64,000 nucleotides of DNA from contig JADJMO010000003.1 in NCBI GenBank assembly GCA_016709545.1, forward strand, positions 62,001-126,000. The letters run 5' to 3'. This DNA comes from Myxococcales bacterium (GTDB lineage Bacteria; Myxococcota_A; Polyangia; Polyangiales; JADJMO01). Within the stretch, counting starts at the first letter, position 1, and each line of letters opens with the position of its first letter. The notes beneath the pieces are model-generated. The model was not told the DNA's origin. It was given only the letters and a program-made list of their open reading frames with translations, and did no database searches. The translations under genes and the position numbers were made by a program. This document shows positions 42,993 to 51,662 of this stretch, piece after piece.

Positions 42993-44360
42993 TCAAGGCG
43001 TCCAAATCACGTCGTGGAAGCTCGCCGCGGTGTCGTTCGCGGCGAGCCCTGCGCGGGGCGTCGGCGCGGCGACCGAGACCGACGCGCCGTTGAACGTCAC
43101 GTTCGCCCTCCCGGCCGCATACTCGACCGAGAAGACCTCGGCGCCCACGGGCTTCGGCGCCGTGCCGACCTTCGCCCAGACCGCGCTGCCCGTCGCGGTG
43201 AACGTGCTCACGGTCCCGTCGCTGTCGTGCACGACGCCGACGTAGTTCTTGGGATCGGTGTACGAGACCACGACGCCGACCGACCACTTGCCCGTGGCGG
43301 GCACGCGGGCCTTGCCCTCGAAGTGCGTCACCGTGGGTGCCTTCACGACGGCGAGGCTGAAGACGCCCGGCGTGTCGACGTTCACGGCGTGCGGACCGAC
43401 GTGGATCCACTCCGTGTAGATCGGCTTCATCGGCTCCTGGGCGCTCGGGAGCCACGCGAGGACGGGCGCCGTCAGCGACGCGGGCGGCGCGACGAGGTCC
43501 GCGAACGAGGGCGACTTGCCCGCGTCGAACGCGTCGCGGAACGCCTTGAACCGGGCCTTCTCGGCCCCGGTGTCGAGGTAGCGGAAGATTGCCCACGCCT
43601 CCGGTCGGGTGGCGACCGCCGTGCCGCCGACGATCGCGCCCACGTCGATCGTCGTGACCTTGGCGGGGAGGTCCTCCCAGCTGAGGAGCGAGGTGACGCC
43701 GAGGCGCACGCACTGGCCGTCCCAGTCGTGGCGACTCAGGTACTCGGCGTGACCCTCCGCGTACCACACGGGCAACGTCACGGAGGTCGCGCGGGTCAGC
43801 TGGTGGAACTGGTGCGTCGCTTCGTGCACCGCGAGCACGTGCGAGTAGTAGGGGTTGCCCTGCGCGAACAGATACGCGGTCTTCGTCGAAGGGCTGTAGT
43901 AGCCGCCCGAGCCGGTCGGTACCGCGATGCCGTCGGCCGTGAGCCCGGCGGCCCAGGCGGCGGAGTCCTTGTAGTAGCGGACCTTCATGCGCTCGGCCGG
44001 CGGCGGTCGCTCGAACCACGCAGCGAACGCCGCGCTCGAGGCCTCGAGCAAGCGAGCGAGCTCCGTCGCGTCGGCTTCGGTGGTCTCGGCGTACAGCTCG
44101 TAGTGGGTGGTCGTCGCGGAGAACGCGGCGCCCGACGCCGTGACCGTGGGCTTCTCCGAGGTGCAGAAGCCGGGAGCGCCCGCATCGGCGGCGGTGTCGC
44201 TCGCCCCATCGGCGCTCGCGGCATCGGCCTCGCTGCCCTCGTCGGTCGACCCGACGTCGACGCCACCCGCGTCGTCCGGGATGGCATCGTCCTTCGACGA
44301 GCACCCGTTCGCGATCAAGATCAGGATGGCGGCCGCCGGTGGCCGAACGCGGGTGTGCAC
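42993..44360 (-). CDS. lipoprotein gluzincin-like metallopeptidase
   Basis: A 455-aa protein. Signal peptide with lipobox ANGC (Cys20), Asp/Ala/Thr linker to residue 65. The zinc motif is HEATH (His179-Glu180-His183), with WYAEGHAEY (Glu202) downstream as the third ligand, as in gluzincins of DUF1570-like type. A C-terminal beta-sandwich domain from about residue 340 (HVGPHAVNVDTPG) could bind a ligand. The last 17 residues, NDTAASFHDVIWTP, are encoded by hairpin repeat copy C. Surface-attached protease, substrate unknown. Confidence 0.82.
   Translation of the reverse strand: MHTRVRPPAAAILILIANGCSSKDDAIPDDAGGVDVGSTDEGSEADAASADGASDTAADAGAPGFCTSEKPTVTASGAAFSATTTHYELYAETTEADATELARLLEASSAAFAAWFERPPPAERMKVRYYKDSAAWAAGLTADGIAVPTGSGGYYSPSTKTAYLFAQGNPYYSHVLAVHEATHQFHQLTRATSVTLPVWYAEGHAEYLSRHDWDGQCVRLGVTSLLSWEDLPAKVTTIDVGAIVGGTAVATRPEAWAIFRYLDTGAEKARFKAFRDAFDAGKSPSFADLVAPPASLTAPVLAWLPSAQEPMKPIYTEWIHVGPHAVNVDTPGVFSLAVVKAPTVTHFEGKARVPATGKWSVGVVVSYTDPKNYVGVVHDSDGTVSTFTATGSAVWAKVGTAPKPVGAEVFSVEYAAGRANVTFNGASVSVAAPTPRAGLAANDTAASFHDVIWTP
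42998..43050. repeat. hairpin repeat, copy C, inside a coding sequence
   Basis: Stem 43020-43029 / 43038-43047, identical arms to copy B, loop GTGTCGTT. It encodes the C-terminus of the metallopeptidase on the minus strand, ending at the stop 42993. Confidence 0.8.
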
Positions 44361-44391
44361 GTCGGTAACGTACCAGCGTCGACGGGAAGCT

Positions 44392-46316
44392 TCACTTCGG
44401 GTTGTGTCGGTCCTGCGATCCGCGGCGCCCGTACTTCTCCGCGAAGAATCCCTCCATCGCCGCGAGCAGCCCGTCCACGTCGGCGTGCTCCGGCACCGAG
44501 ATGCGGCAGATCTGCACGTTGTTGCGCTTCTGCGCGGCCTTCACCGCGGCCGAGAGCGCGCCTTGCGTCGACTCTTCCGGATTGATCACGTAGAAGAAAT
44601 CGGGTTTGCCGCCACCCGTCGACTGCCCGTAGCTCACCCGGCTCTTCACCAGCTCGGGTGCGCGCGAGAGCAGATGGGCCACGAACTCGTCGCACAGGTC
44701 CGCGTGCGTCGTGGGCGCCGGCGGCAGGTAGAACGACAGCATCCCCGTCGCCATCCCCTCGGCCACCTGCGCCTCCGAGATCGCGTAGAGCGTGATCTCG
44801 TGCCCGCGAGCACGCAGCGCGCTCCGCAGCCCGCTCGCCAGACGGATCGTGTGCGCGCTGATCGCGGCCATCCGCGGCGCGAGGTCGGCGAGGCCAGCAC
44901 GGAGCTCCGCGAGCTGCGCCGGCCGCGCGAAGGAGTCCGCGTCCCTTCCGAGCTCGCGCGCGCGAGAGAGGATCGCTCGGGCCGTCGGATCGCTCGCGCA
45001 GGCGGCGACGCCCAGCGTGGCCTTCCCCTTGGTGAAGTACTTCGAGCCGCTCTTGAGGAGGACGAACGGCCAGTCCTGCGCGAAGCGCTTGGCGAAGATC
45101 GGGTAGAGCGGCGCGAGCGTCGTGTCGACGACGATGGGCACCTTGCGGCCCCACTGCTCGGCGTACGCGCGCACGCCCGCCATGAGCGCGTCGAAGTCGT
45201 GGGCCTGCAGCTCCGGGTTGGTCGGTGTCTCGAGGAACACGCACGCCGGAGCCCCGCCGAGCTCCGCGAGCGCCGCGAGGACTCGATCGACCAGCGTGAG
45301 GCGCCGGCCGGTCGCGTCCCGGCCGAGGACCGCGAGCGGCCGAGGCTGGATCTGGCCGCCGCGCGAGAGCAGGTCGCTGATCAGCTGCCCGGTGCCGCCG
45401 TAGCCGTTCTCTGCGTAGAAGAGCGCGATCGGTGCCGGCCCCAGGACGTCGGCCACGCCGGTGAACACCGCGGCCTCGGCGCCGAGCCCGGTGCAGAAGT
45501 ACGCGCTGTCCTCCACCTGCGGGAACAGCGCGCGCAGCTCGGCCTCGCAGTCGGCCGGCGTCGCCTCGGGCAGCGGCGTCGGGGCCATGCCGGCCACGCG
45601 CTCGAGCTCGGCGCGCGCGTCGGCGGCGAGCAGCGCGGCCACCGTGCGCTTGCGGATCAGCTGGATCCCGTACGGGGCGATGCGCGCCGCGTCGCGGATC
45701 AGGAGCACCCGCCGCGGGGCACGGCGAAGCACACGGCGTCGGCGGCGCTGGCCTGCACGTCGCCGACGAACGGCGTGTCGGTGACGTGCACGGTGAGCAC
45801 GTCGGCGCTGCGCGCGGGCAGGTCCTCTGACCACCGCTCGTGGATTGCGCAGCCCGCGGCCGTGAGCGCGCGCCGCTTCTCGTCGGAGATGGGCAGCGTG
45901 TCTCGCGCGTAGACGCGCACCGGCAGGGTGCGGTCCGGCGACTCGAGGACGGCGAGCCAGGGCTTGGTGACCGACGCGAACGAGAAGCAGCGCGCCGCGT
46001 TCGTGCGGGACTGCGTGTAGAGCTCGTACACCGTCGAGAGCGGCTGGCCGAGGCGCGCGTAGTCGAACGGCAGGCCCGCCGCGGCGAGTCGGTCGCGGAC
46101 GCGCGGCGCGTCGAGGTCGGCCGCGTCGATCTCGGAGAGGGCCTGCTCGAAGCGGGCCGCGAACGCAATGTCCGAGTCGAAGCGCGGCAGGTCGTAGGTG
46201 GTCGCGCGGGGATCCCAGTCGTCGGGGAGGGCACCGGTCGCGAGCAGGCGGGGCAAGGCCCGCAAGAGCTTTCCGGCGAAGTCGGGTCCGAGGTGCAGAG
46301 CGCCGTCCGTGGTCAT
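44392..46316 (-). CDS. trans-sulfuration-type PLP enzyme with extra N-terminal domain (frameshift near 45712)
   Basis: About 641 aa after restoring one G at 45712 (RGG to VLLIRDAAR). Residues 1-210 form an unassigned domain beginning MTTDGALHLGPDFAGK. The rest is a fold-type I PLP enzyme of the Cys/Met metabolism group: YFCTGLGAEAA, VFLETPTNPEL, IVVDTTLAPLYP and the lysine site LLKSGSKYFTKGKA. It may be a cystathionine synthase/lyase or methionine-gamma-lyase relative. The N-terminal fusion is uncommon. Confidence 0.78.
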
Positions 46317-46361
46317 CGCGCGCGAGCATAGCGTGCAGCCACGGCGCGAGCGGCGCGCCCC

Positions 46362-47276
46362 TCAGGGGAGGTTCTTGCAGCAGCGGAACCCGGTGGCGAC
46401 GTCGCGGAAGTCGATGGGATGCTCGACGAAGTTGACGCACTTGGCCTGCTCGGGCGTGGATCCGAAGTAGCCGCCGCGAGCGCCGCACGTGACCGCGCCC
46501 GCGTCGACGGTGCCGAGCCCGGCGCAGCCGGCCCCGTCCCATTCGCGCACGTTGCCGTTCAGGTGCACGATGCGATCGTAGGGAGCCGCGGCGCCGTGGC
46601 ACGTCGACGCCGACTTGGGCGAGATCGGGGCCCCTGCGCCGACCCTGCAGGCGGCGCTGACCGCGGAGGCGTCCGAGCCGGTGGCCCAGAGGGTGCCGAG
46701 GCTGTTGCCACAGGCGTAGCCCCACATGCTGTCGCTCTCGCTGGTGGTCCCGGGCTGGTCGGTGCCGACCTTGCCGCACAGGTGCTTCCCCGCCCAGAGG
46801 CAGTACTGCTGCGCCTGGCACCAGTTGACGTTGGTCATCGGCCCATCGGGGCCGAAGCTCGCGGACGCCGCATAGCTGGTGTTCCACGCGCAGTAGGCGG
46901 GCGCGGCGCCCTTGTCCGCGGCGTCACGGAAGGTCATGTACTCGGTCGCCGTGACCTCGGTGGCGTCGATGCAGAACTTGGCCGACGCGACGTGGACCAT
47001 GGCACCACCCTTGTGAGCGCCGCACGCAGGGTCGGACCCGGTAGGGGCGTCGGTCGGGGCATCGGTGGCACCGTCGGTCGCGGACGTGTCGGTCGCGGTC
47101 GTGTCGGTCGCGGTCTCCAGCACGCTGTCGTCGAGCGGACCGTCGCTGCCAGCCTCGGCGACGTCGTGGGATCCGTCGGCCACCGGCTCGAGCAACACCG
47201 GGTCGCCCGTGCAGCCCACCAGGGCGCCGAGGAGGACCCCGAGGAAGAGGGTGGAGACCCGCGCCCGAATGACCAC
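46362..47276 (-). CDS. SUMF1/formylglycine-generating-enzyme-domain lipoprotein
   Basis: A 304-aa protein from GTG 47276. Lipobox LGALVGC, then an Asp/Thr linker to residue 90. The FGE-sulfatase fold follows: DATEVTATEYMTF, VNWCQAQQYCLWAGKHLCG and HLNGNVREW, ending in GFRCC. Myxobacterial members are often non-catalytic scaffolds; the paired Cys of true FGE cannot be confirmed here. Function unknown. Confidence 0.82.
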   Translation of the reverse strand: MVIRARVSTLFLGVLLGALVGCTGDPVLLEPVADGSHDVAEAGSDGPLDDSVLETATDTTATDTSATDGATDAPTDAPTGSDPACGAHKGGAMVHVASAKFCIDATEVTATEYMTFRDAADKGAAPAYCAWNTSYAASASFGPDGPMTNVNWCQAQQYCLWAGKHLCGKVGTDQPGTTSESDSMWGYACGNSLGTLWATGSDASAVSAACRVGAGAPISPKSASTCHGAAAPYDRIVHLNGNVREWDGAGCAGLGTVDAGAVTCGARGGYFGSTPEQAKCVNFVEHPIDFRDVATGFRCCKNLP

Positions 47277-47416
47277 GCCGTGAGTCGGCGTCGCGGCTGG
47301 AACGTTACCAGCCGACGACGGTCGTGCGAACGGCTCCACCAGGTTCGAAGGTGGGGCAGGAGTGGGACATCGTAGGCGCGCCCCTCCTGTCCCCCAGCTC
47401 CGCGGGTCCCGGTGGG

Positions 47417-47935
47417 TCAGAAGCAGGCGCACTGCAGGCGGCCGTCGATCATGCCGCCGCAGCTCGAGCCGCCGGTGCACGCCGAGGCCATGCACGCGCA
47501 GCCGGGCGTGCCGCCACAGCCAGAGGGGACGTCGGCGCAGAACGGGCGCGCGGGCTTGCACGGCGGCGCGCAGCAGGGGACCACGCAGACCTGGTTGATG
47601 CCGCACGTCTTGTCGTCGCAGAGCGCGGCCTCGGCGGGGGTGTCGATCGTGGCGTCGACCGTCGCGTCGGTGGTGGCGTCGGTTGCATCGACGACGGTGT
47701 CGGGCGCGGTGTCCACACGGGTGTCGAGGGCGCTGTCCGGGCATGCCCTGCCGTTGCAGACGGCCCCGCCCTTGCCGTCGAACTCCGTGCAGGTGCACCA
47801 GTTGCAGCCGTCGTAGTAGCGGTCGCCCACGGAGTAGACGGCGCCGCCGAACGCGCAGGTCACCGGCTCACTGCGCGTCTCCGAACCACAGCCCGCGAAG
47901 GACAGGACGAAGGCGACGACCCACCGCTTCTCCAT
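47417..47935 (-). CDS. Cys-rich lipoprotein with VWC-like domain
   Basis: A 172-aa protein. Lipobox SFAGC. Residues 28-65 read YYDGCNWCTCTEFDGKGG and VCNGRAC, the pattern of von Willebrand factor C / pacifastin-like domains. A Asp/Thr/Val linker follows, then a second Cys-rich block (GCGGTPGCACMASAC). Disulfide-rich surface protein, function unknown. It ends 140 bp from the SUMF1-domain gene. Confidence 0.75.
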   Translation of the reverse strand: MEKRWVVAFVLSFAGCGSETRSEPVTCAFGGAVYSVGDRYYDGCNWCTCTEFDGKGGAVCNGRACPDSALDTRVDTAPDTVVDATDATTDATVDATIDTPAEAALCDDKTCGINQVCVVPCCAPPCKPARPFCADVPSGCGGTPGCACMASACTGGSSCGGMIDGRLQCACF

Positions 47936-47973
47936 GGTGCCGTGGAGGATGACACGTCGCTGGTCGCGGCGCC

Positions 47974-48483
47974 TCAGAACGCGACGCCGAGGGTCGTGTG
48001 CGCCGCCGGGAGGACCTGCACCGGGCCGAGGCCAGCGACGCGGTAGTGCAGGTACTGGACGCCGAGCCCTGCCGCGAGCACCCAGCGCTCCGAGAAGATC
48101 CACGTGTAGCCGCCGAGCACGCTCGCGTAGCCGCCGATCGCCGAGGCGCCGCCGTTCGCGTCGGTGTGGAGCGAGGCCAGCACGCCGCGCGCTTCCGCCC
48201 ACGCACCCGCCGGCGCGCCGCCCCACGGGAACACGCGCACGCCGAGCTCGCCGCCGTACCCACGGTACTTGCCGTCGCTCTTCTCGAGGGGATCGAAGAG
48301 CCGCACGCTGGGGCCGACGTACACCGAGGCGTGATCGCCGAGAGCACGCTCGACCTGCACGTGCACGAAGCCGAGCGCGGTCGTGAGCGGATCGACCTGG
48401 ATCGTCCAGCGCGGGGCGTCGGCCTGGCTCGACGCCGCCGTGAGCACCACCGCGAACGCCAGGAGAGAGCACGCACGCTTCAT
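47974..48483 (-). CDS. outer-membrane beta-barrel-like protein, 169 aa
   Basis: A cleavable signal peptide (LLAFAVVLTAASSQA) and amphipathic strands ending LPAAHTTLGVAF with a terminal Phe, the usual outer-membrane sorting signal. GGYTWIFSERWVLAAGLGVQY and GGELGVRVFP resemble small barrels of the DUF3575/OmpW-like type. Located 38 bp from the VWC lipoprotein. Function unknown. Confidence 0.75.
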   Translation of the reverse strand: MKRACSLLAFAVVLTAASSQADAPRWTIQVDPLTTALGFVHVQVERALGDHASVYVGPSVRLFDPLEKSDGKYRGYGGELGVRVFPWGGAPAGAWAEARGVLASLHTDANGGASAIGGYASVLGGYTWIFSERWVLAAGLGVQYLHYRVAGLGPVQVLPAAHTTLGVAF

Positions 48484-48543
48484 CGACTGCAGGTACTGCG
48501 GCGCCGGGGTCGGAGCAACCAGGTCGCGCGCTACACTGCAGCG

Positions 48544-49122
48544 GTGCTCCGGGCGGCCATTCTCTCGTTGACCATGTTGGTGGGGTGCGCCCCGGTCGTG
48601 CCGCCGGCAAACCCCACGGTCGAGGCTGCGGGGAAGCGGCACCCTCCCGAGGCGGTCGCCGCGAAGGAGCCTGCGCTCGCGTCCGCAGCGCGTGCGACCA
48701 CGATTCACCTCGCGCTGGCGCCGCTCGCCGTGGACGTCGTGTTCGTGCTCGACGCTGGCCTCGACGACGGCGCGCTGCTCCAGATCGGCAACGGGTCGAA
48801 GGTCGCCGTGGAGACCGAGCTGCGGCTGCTCGATGTCTCCAAGCAGACGGTCCACACGGTGACGTGGCGTTGCAGACTGTCCCACGATCTCTGGAACGAC
48901 CTCTATCGGGTGACGATCGACGACGTGACGAAGTCCAAGCTCGACCTCCGCGCCGCGCGCGCCGAGTGCCTCGGGGGCACACGGCGGATGATCGCCGTGG
49001 CCTCCCTGATCTCCGGCCAACCCTACACGGTGCGGGCCGTCGTGCGCGTGAAGGACGTCGGCTCGCCGCGCACGACGCTTGCCGTCGAGAGCGCGCCGCT
49101 GGTGATCCCGTACGTCCCTTGT
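48544..49122 (+). CDS. lipoprotein, 3' end unresolved
   Basis: GTG 48544 starts a signal peptide with lipobox LVGC. The coding part runs convincingly to ESAPLVIPYVP at about 49115, with no stop there. In the literal frame it continues to 49248 in antisense of the next gene. The protein has an Ala/Glu linker and a beta-rich domain (VETELRLLDVSK). Its true stop has been lost by an indel or a junction; see findings. Confidence 0.65.
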
Positions 49123-50218
49123 CGATTCGAACGATCGCGCGCTTCACCATCTTGCTCTTGCTCTCGACGAGCAGAAGGAACAGTCCGGAGGTGTTGCCGC
49201 CGAGCAGGTACCCCTCGAGCGGCGCCCACCGGTCGGCGAGCGGCGTGACGCTCCCGTCGGCCAGCGAGACCCGGACCGCGGAGTGGGAGAGGACGACCCA
49301 CAGATGCTGCGCGCCCAGGTCGGTGCCCAGGATGTGGTCGTCCTTGCCCGTGGTGTAGATTGTGCGGACCGGGCCCGGGGTCCGCCGTGGGACCTGCTTG
49401 ATCCCGTCGGCGGTCACCAGGTAGACGCTCGTCGCGTCGAGCTGCGCGACGTAGGCCTGCCCGAGCTCACGCGCGAGGACCACCCTCTGCTTCGTCGCGT
49501 GGGGGATCTCGACGAGCGTGCCAGGCTTGTCTGGGTCCATGAACACGACGCTCGTCGCGTCGAAGGTCGGCCCGCGTCCTTCGAAGGCCGGGCCGACCTG
49601 CACCTTCTTCCCGCCGACGAGGTGGTTCAGCTGACTCGGGTTCTTCGCGGTCGACATGTCGCGGGCGCTCTTCCACCAGAGGTCGCCATCGGGGGCACCC
49701 AGCTCGTCCACTCGATGGTCGGTGTCGACGAACAGCTCGGTCGGGGTGCCTCCGTCCTTCTTCATCGTGTGGATGTGGTTCCGGTTCCAGGTCCAGAAGA
49801 CGCTGTCCTTGGACAGCGCCATGGACTGGGGCGGCTGGAGGTCCTTCTCGGGCGCCTTCGTGGCCAGGATCTCCCGTGGGCCGCCGTCGATCCGCACGCG
49901 CGCGACCGAGCCCGCATAGGCAGCGACGTAGTAGACGTGACGCTCGTCGACCGCGAAGTCGTAGTTGTCCTGACGCCGCAGCCAGGTGAGCAGCCGCACC
50001 CGGCAGGTCGACGACTGGCACGGCCCTACGAAGCACGCCTGCCCGCAGGCGCCGCAGTTGGCGCTGTCGGACGTGGTGTTGGAACACGAGGGCCCCGCGA
50101 CGGCCGCCTCCTCCACCATCAGGGGCTTGCTGCGGCAGCCCACCGAGACGGTGGTCCCGAGCGCGAGCGCGAGCGCGACGACGTGGCAACCCCGCACGAG
50201 GGGTCCGAGCGACGGCAT
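49110..50218 (-). CDS. beta-propeller lipoprotein with Cys motif, 3' end unresolved
   Basis: Signal peptide ends VSVGC, then a Cys cluster (NCGACGQACFVGPC) common in secreted myxobacterial proteins. About seven beta-propeller blades follow, with repeats such as NYDFAVDERHVYYVA and TSVVFMDPDKPGT. The recognisable protein ends near VKRAIVRIDKG, but no stop follows for more than 1.6 kb in the literal frame. The gene is convergent to the previous one. Surface-exposed, function unknown. Confidence 0.72.
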
Positions 50219-50312
50219 CCTTTTGGGTTACCACGACGCCCGGGCGCAACCGCGTGACAAGGTGACGCCGTCGGCGAAGCGAGCTGGCTCCTTCATTGCC
50301 TCTACCGACGGT

Positions 50313-50714
50313 GTGCCGACTCGACGCGACAGAAACAGCGAGTTCAGGCAGCCATCACCGCCACTCCAGGGCACACGAGCGCCATCGTGGTTGGCGATCG
50401 TCGCGCTGCTCTGCGCCTGCGGTGGTCAGGTCGCCGAGCCGGAGCCCACCCCGGACGCCTGCCTCCCCGGGCACGTCCCGCAGGTCGCCCACCTCCTCGA
50501 CGAGGCCCGCGGCTGCTTCACCCGCACGAGCGTCGTCGTGGGGTGCGAGGGCTCACCGGTCTGCAAGCTGGCCTCGAGCTGCCAGGTCCGCCTCGCCGAC
50601 GGCGCGCTCTCGCGGAGCGGTTGCCACGTCTCCCCGTCCGAGCTCACCCCGGCGCATCGGCCGTGCACGAACGAAGAGGCCTCACGGATCTGGAGCTTCC
50701 CGTGGTGTCCTTGA
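50313..50714 (+). CDS. small Cys-rich lipoprotein
   Basis: GTG 50313 is the probable start; the hydrophobic stretch SWLAIVALLCAC gives a lipobox. The mature part has eight Cys (DACLPGH, GCFTRT, VGCEGSPVC, SSCQVR) in a short domain. It ends at 50714, inside the end of the EVE gene on the other strand, by 71 bp. Function unknown. Confidence 0.55.
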   Translation: MPTRRDRNSEFRQPSPPLQGTRAPSWLAIVALLCACGGQVAEPEPTPDACLPGHVPQVAHLLDEARGCFTRTSVVVGCEGSPVCKLASSCQVRLADGALSRSGCHVSPSELTPAHRPCTNEEASRIWSFPWCP

Positions 50715-51134
50715 CCCGCATCGCGCTCGCGATCCGGCGCACGTCGTCGAGCCCGATCGGGAAGTGCCCCCGCCGCGCCAGCATGCCCCACGAGCCCTGC
50801 GTGAACTCGAGCGAGGCGCGCAGGCTCGCGAGCGTCACGAGCTGGGCGTCGAAGTAGGCGACGTCCCTCCGGTAGGGCACGAAGCCTCCTCCCATGTCGA
50901 ACAGGTACGGCGCGTCGCCGACCACGCGGCCGATCGCCGTGAACGCGCGCAGCGGCTCGCCGCCCCGAACTCGGTGCTGGGCGAGTAGTAGATCAGGTAG
51001 TCGCCGCGCTCCATGCGCGCGAGCGGCCCGTGCTTGCCGTGACAGAGCTGCGCGAAGCCGCCCGCGACGCCTCGCCGCACGTGTGCGTGCGAGACGACGC
51101 CTACCCAACCACGTGCCTGCGGATCGATGTGCAT
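50644..51134 (-). CDS. EVE-domain protein (one-base frameshift near 50967)
   Basis: About 163 aa after restoring one G at the G4 run at 50964-50967: the front reads VSHAHVRRGVAGGFAQLCHG and GDYLIYYSP, the rest PLRAFTAIGRVVG. This is the PUA-like EVE/DUF55 fold, which binds modified nucleotides in DNA or RNA. EVE proteins are sometimes linked to restriction and defence systems. It overlaps the convergent lipoprotein end. Confidence 0.82.
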
Positions 51135-51153
51135 GACGGCACTCTAGGGACCC

Positions 51154-51177
51154 CTCCTGCCAGCGATCTGGCAGGAG
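51154..51177. terminator. 10-bp hairpin after the GFA gene
   Basis: CTCCTGCCAG and CTGGCAGGAG flank the loop CGAT, a perfect 10-bp stem. The interval 51152-51197 resembles the first part of the repeat at 54664-54710. It lies downstream of the GFA gene on the minus strand and just upstream of the EVE start. Confidence 0.6.
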
Positions 51178-51198
51178 TGTTCGTGTCCGCCCGCCTGG

Positions 51199-51576
51199 CT
51201 AGGGTGAACCGTCGACGGGCGGGGCGTACCAGTCCGGCGCCGTCTCCGGCATGACGTGCTTGATCACCCGCCGCGGGAGGTGCCGGTCGAAGAGTCCGAC
51301 CGACACCAGCACCTTCGGCGAGCCGTGCGGGTCCTTGAACAGGCGACTCCCACAGCGCCCGCAGAACGCGCGCCGGGCCTTCGCGGACGAATCGTACCAG
51401 CGCACCTCCGCCTCGCCGCCCACGCGCAGCGCCGCGCGCTCGACGGCGAGCATCGCGAAGGCGTTGCCGTGGAGCTTCTGACAGTCTCCGCAATGGCAGA
51501 CGACGACGCCCGCCGCGTCGATCGGCACCGACACCTTCACCGTCCCGCAGTGACAGCTCCCCTCGATGGTCTCCAT
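51199..51576 (-). CDS. GFA (glutathione-dependent formaldehyde-activating) family protein
   Basis: A 125-aa zinc-binding protein. GSCHCGTVKV, VVCHCGDCQKLHG and FCGRCGSRLF give the CxC / CxxC / CxxC pattern of the GFA (CENP-V) fold. Members condense formaldehyde with glutathione or have unknown roles. The ATG at 51576 begins METIEGSCHCG. Nothing else in formaldehyde metabolism is nearby. Confidence 0.88.
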   Translation of the reverse strand: METIEGSCHCGTVKVSVPIDAAGVVVCHCGDCQKLHGNAFAMLAVERAALRVGGEAEVRWYDSSAKARRAFCGRCGSRLFKDPHGSPKVLVSVGLFDRHLPRRVIKHVMPETAPDWYAPPVDGSP

Positions 51577-51662
51577 GGGTCGAGGATGCGGTCGCTCGGC
51601 GACCTGGACCAGGGGCCCGCGACGAAACCCATCGTTCGAAGGCGTGCAACGATGCAGGCCGA

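Noticed and set aside
49120..49140. TTCGAA-containing stretch that resembles a tRNA T-arm
   Set aside because: No cloverleaf can be drawn around it. No tRNA was found elsewhere in the window.
47417..50218. A single 933-codon minus-strand protein
   Set aside because: The frame joins two real lipoproteins (47417-47935 and 49110-50218) through antisense of two other genes.
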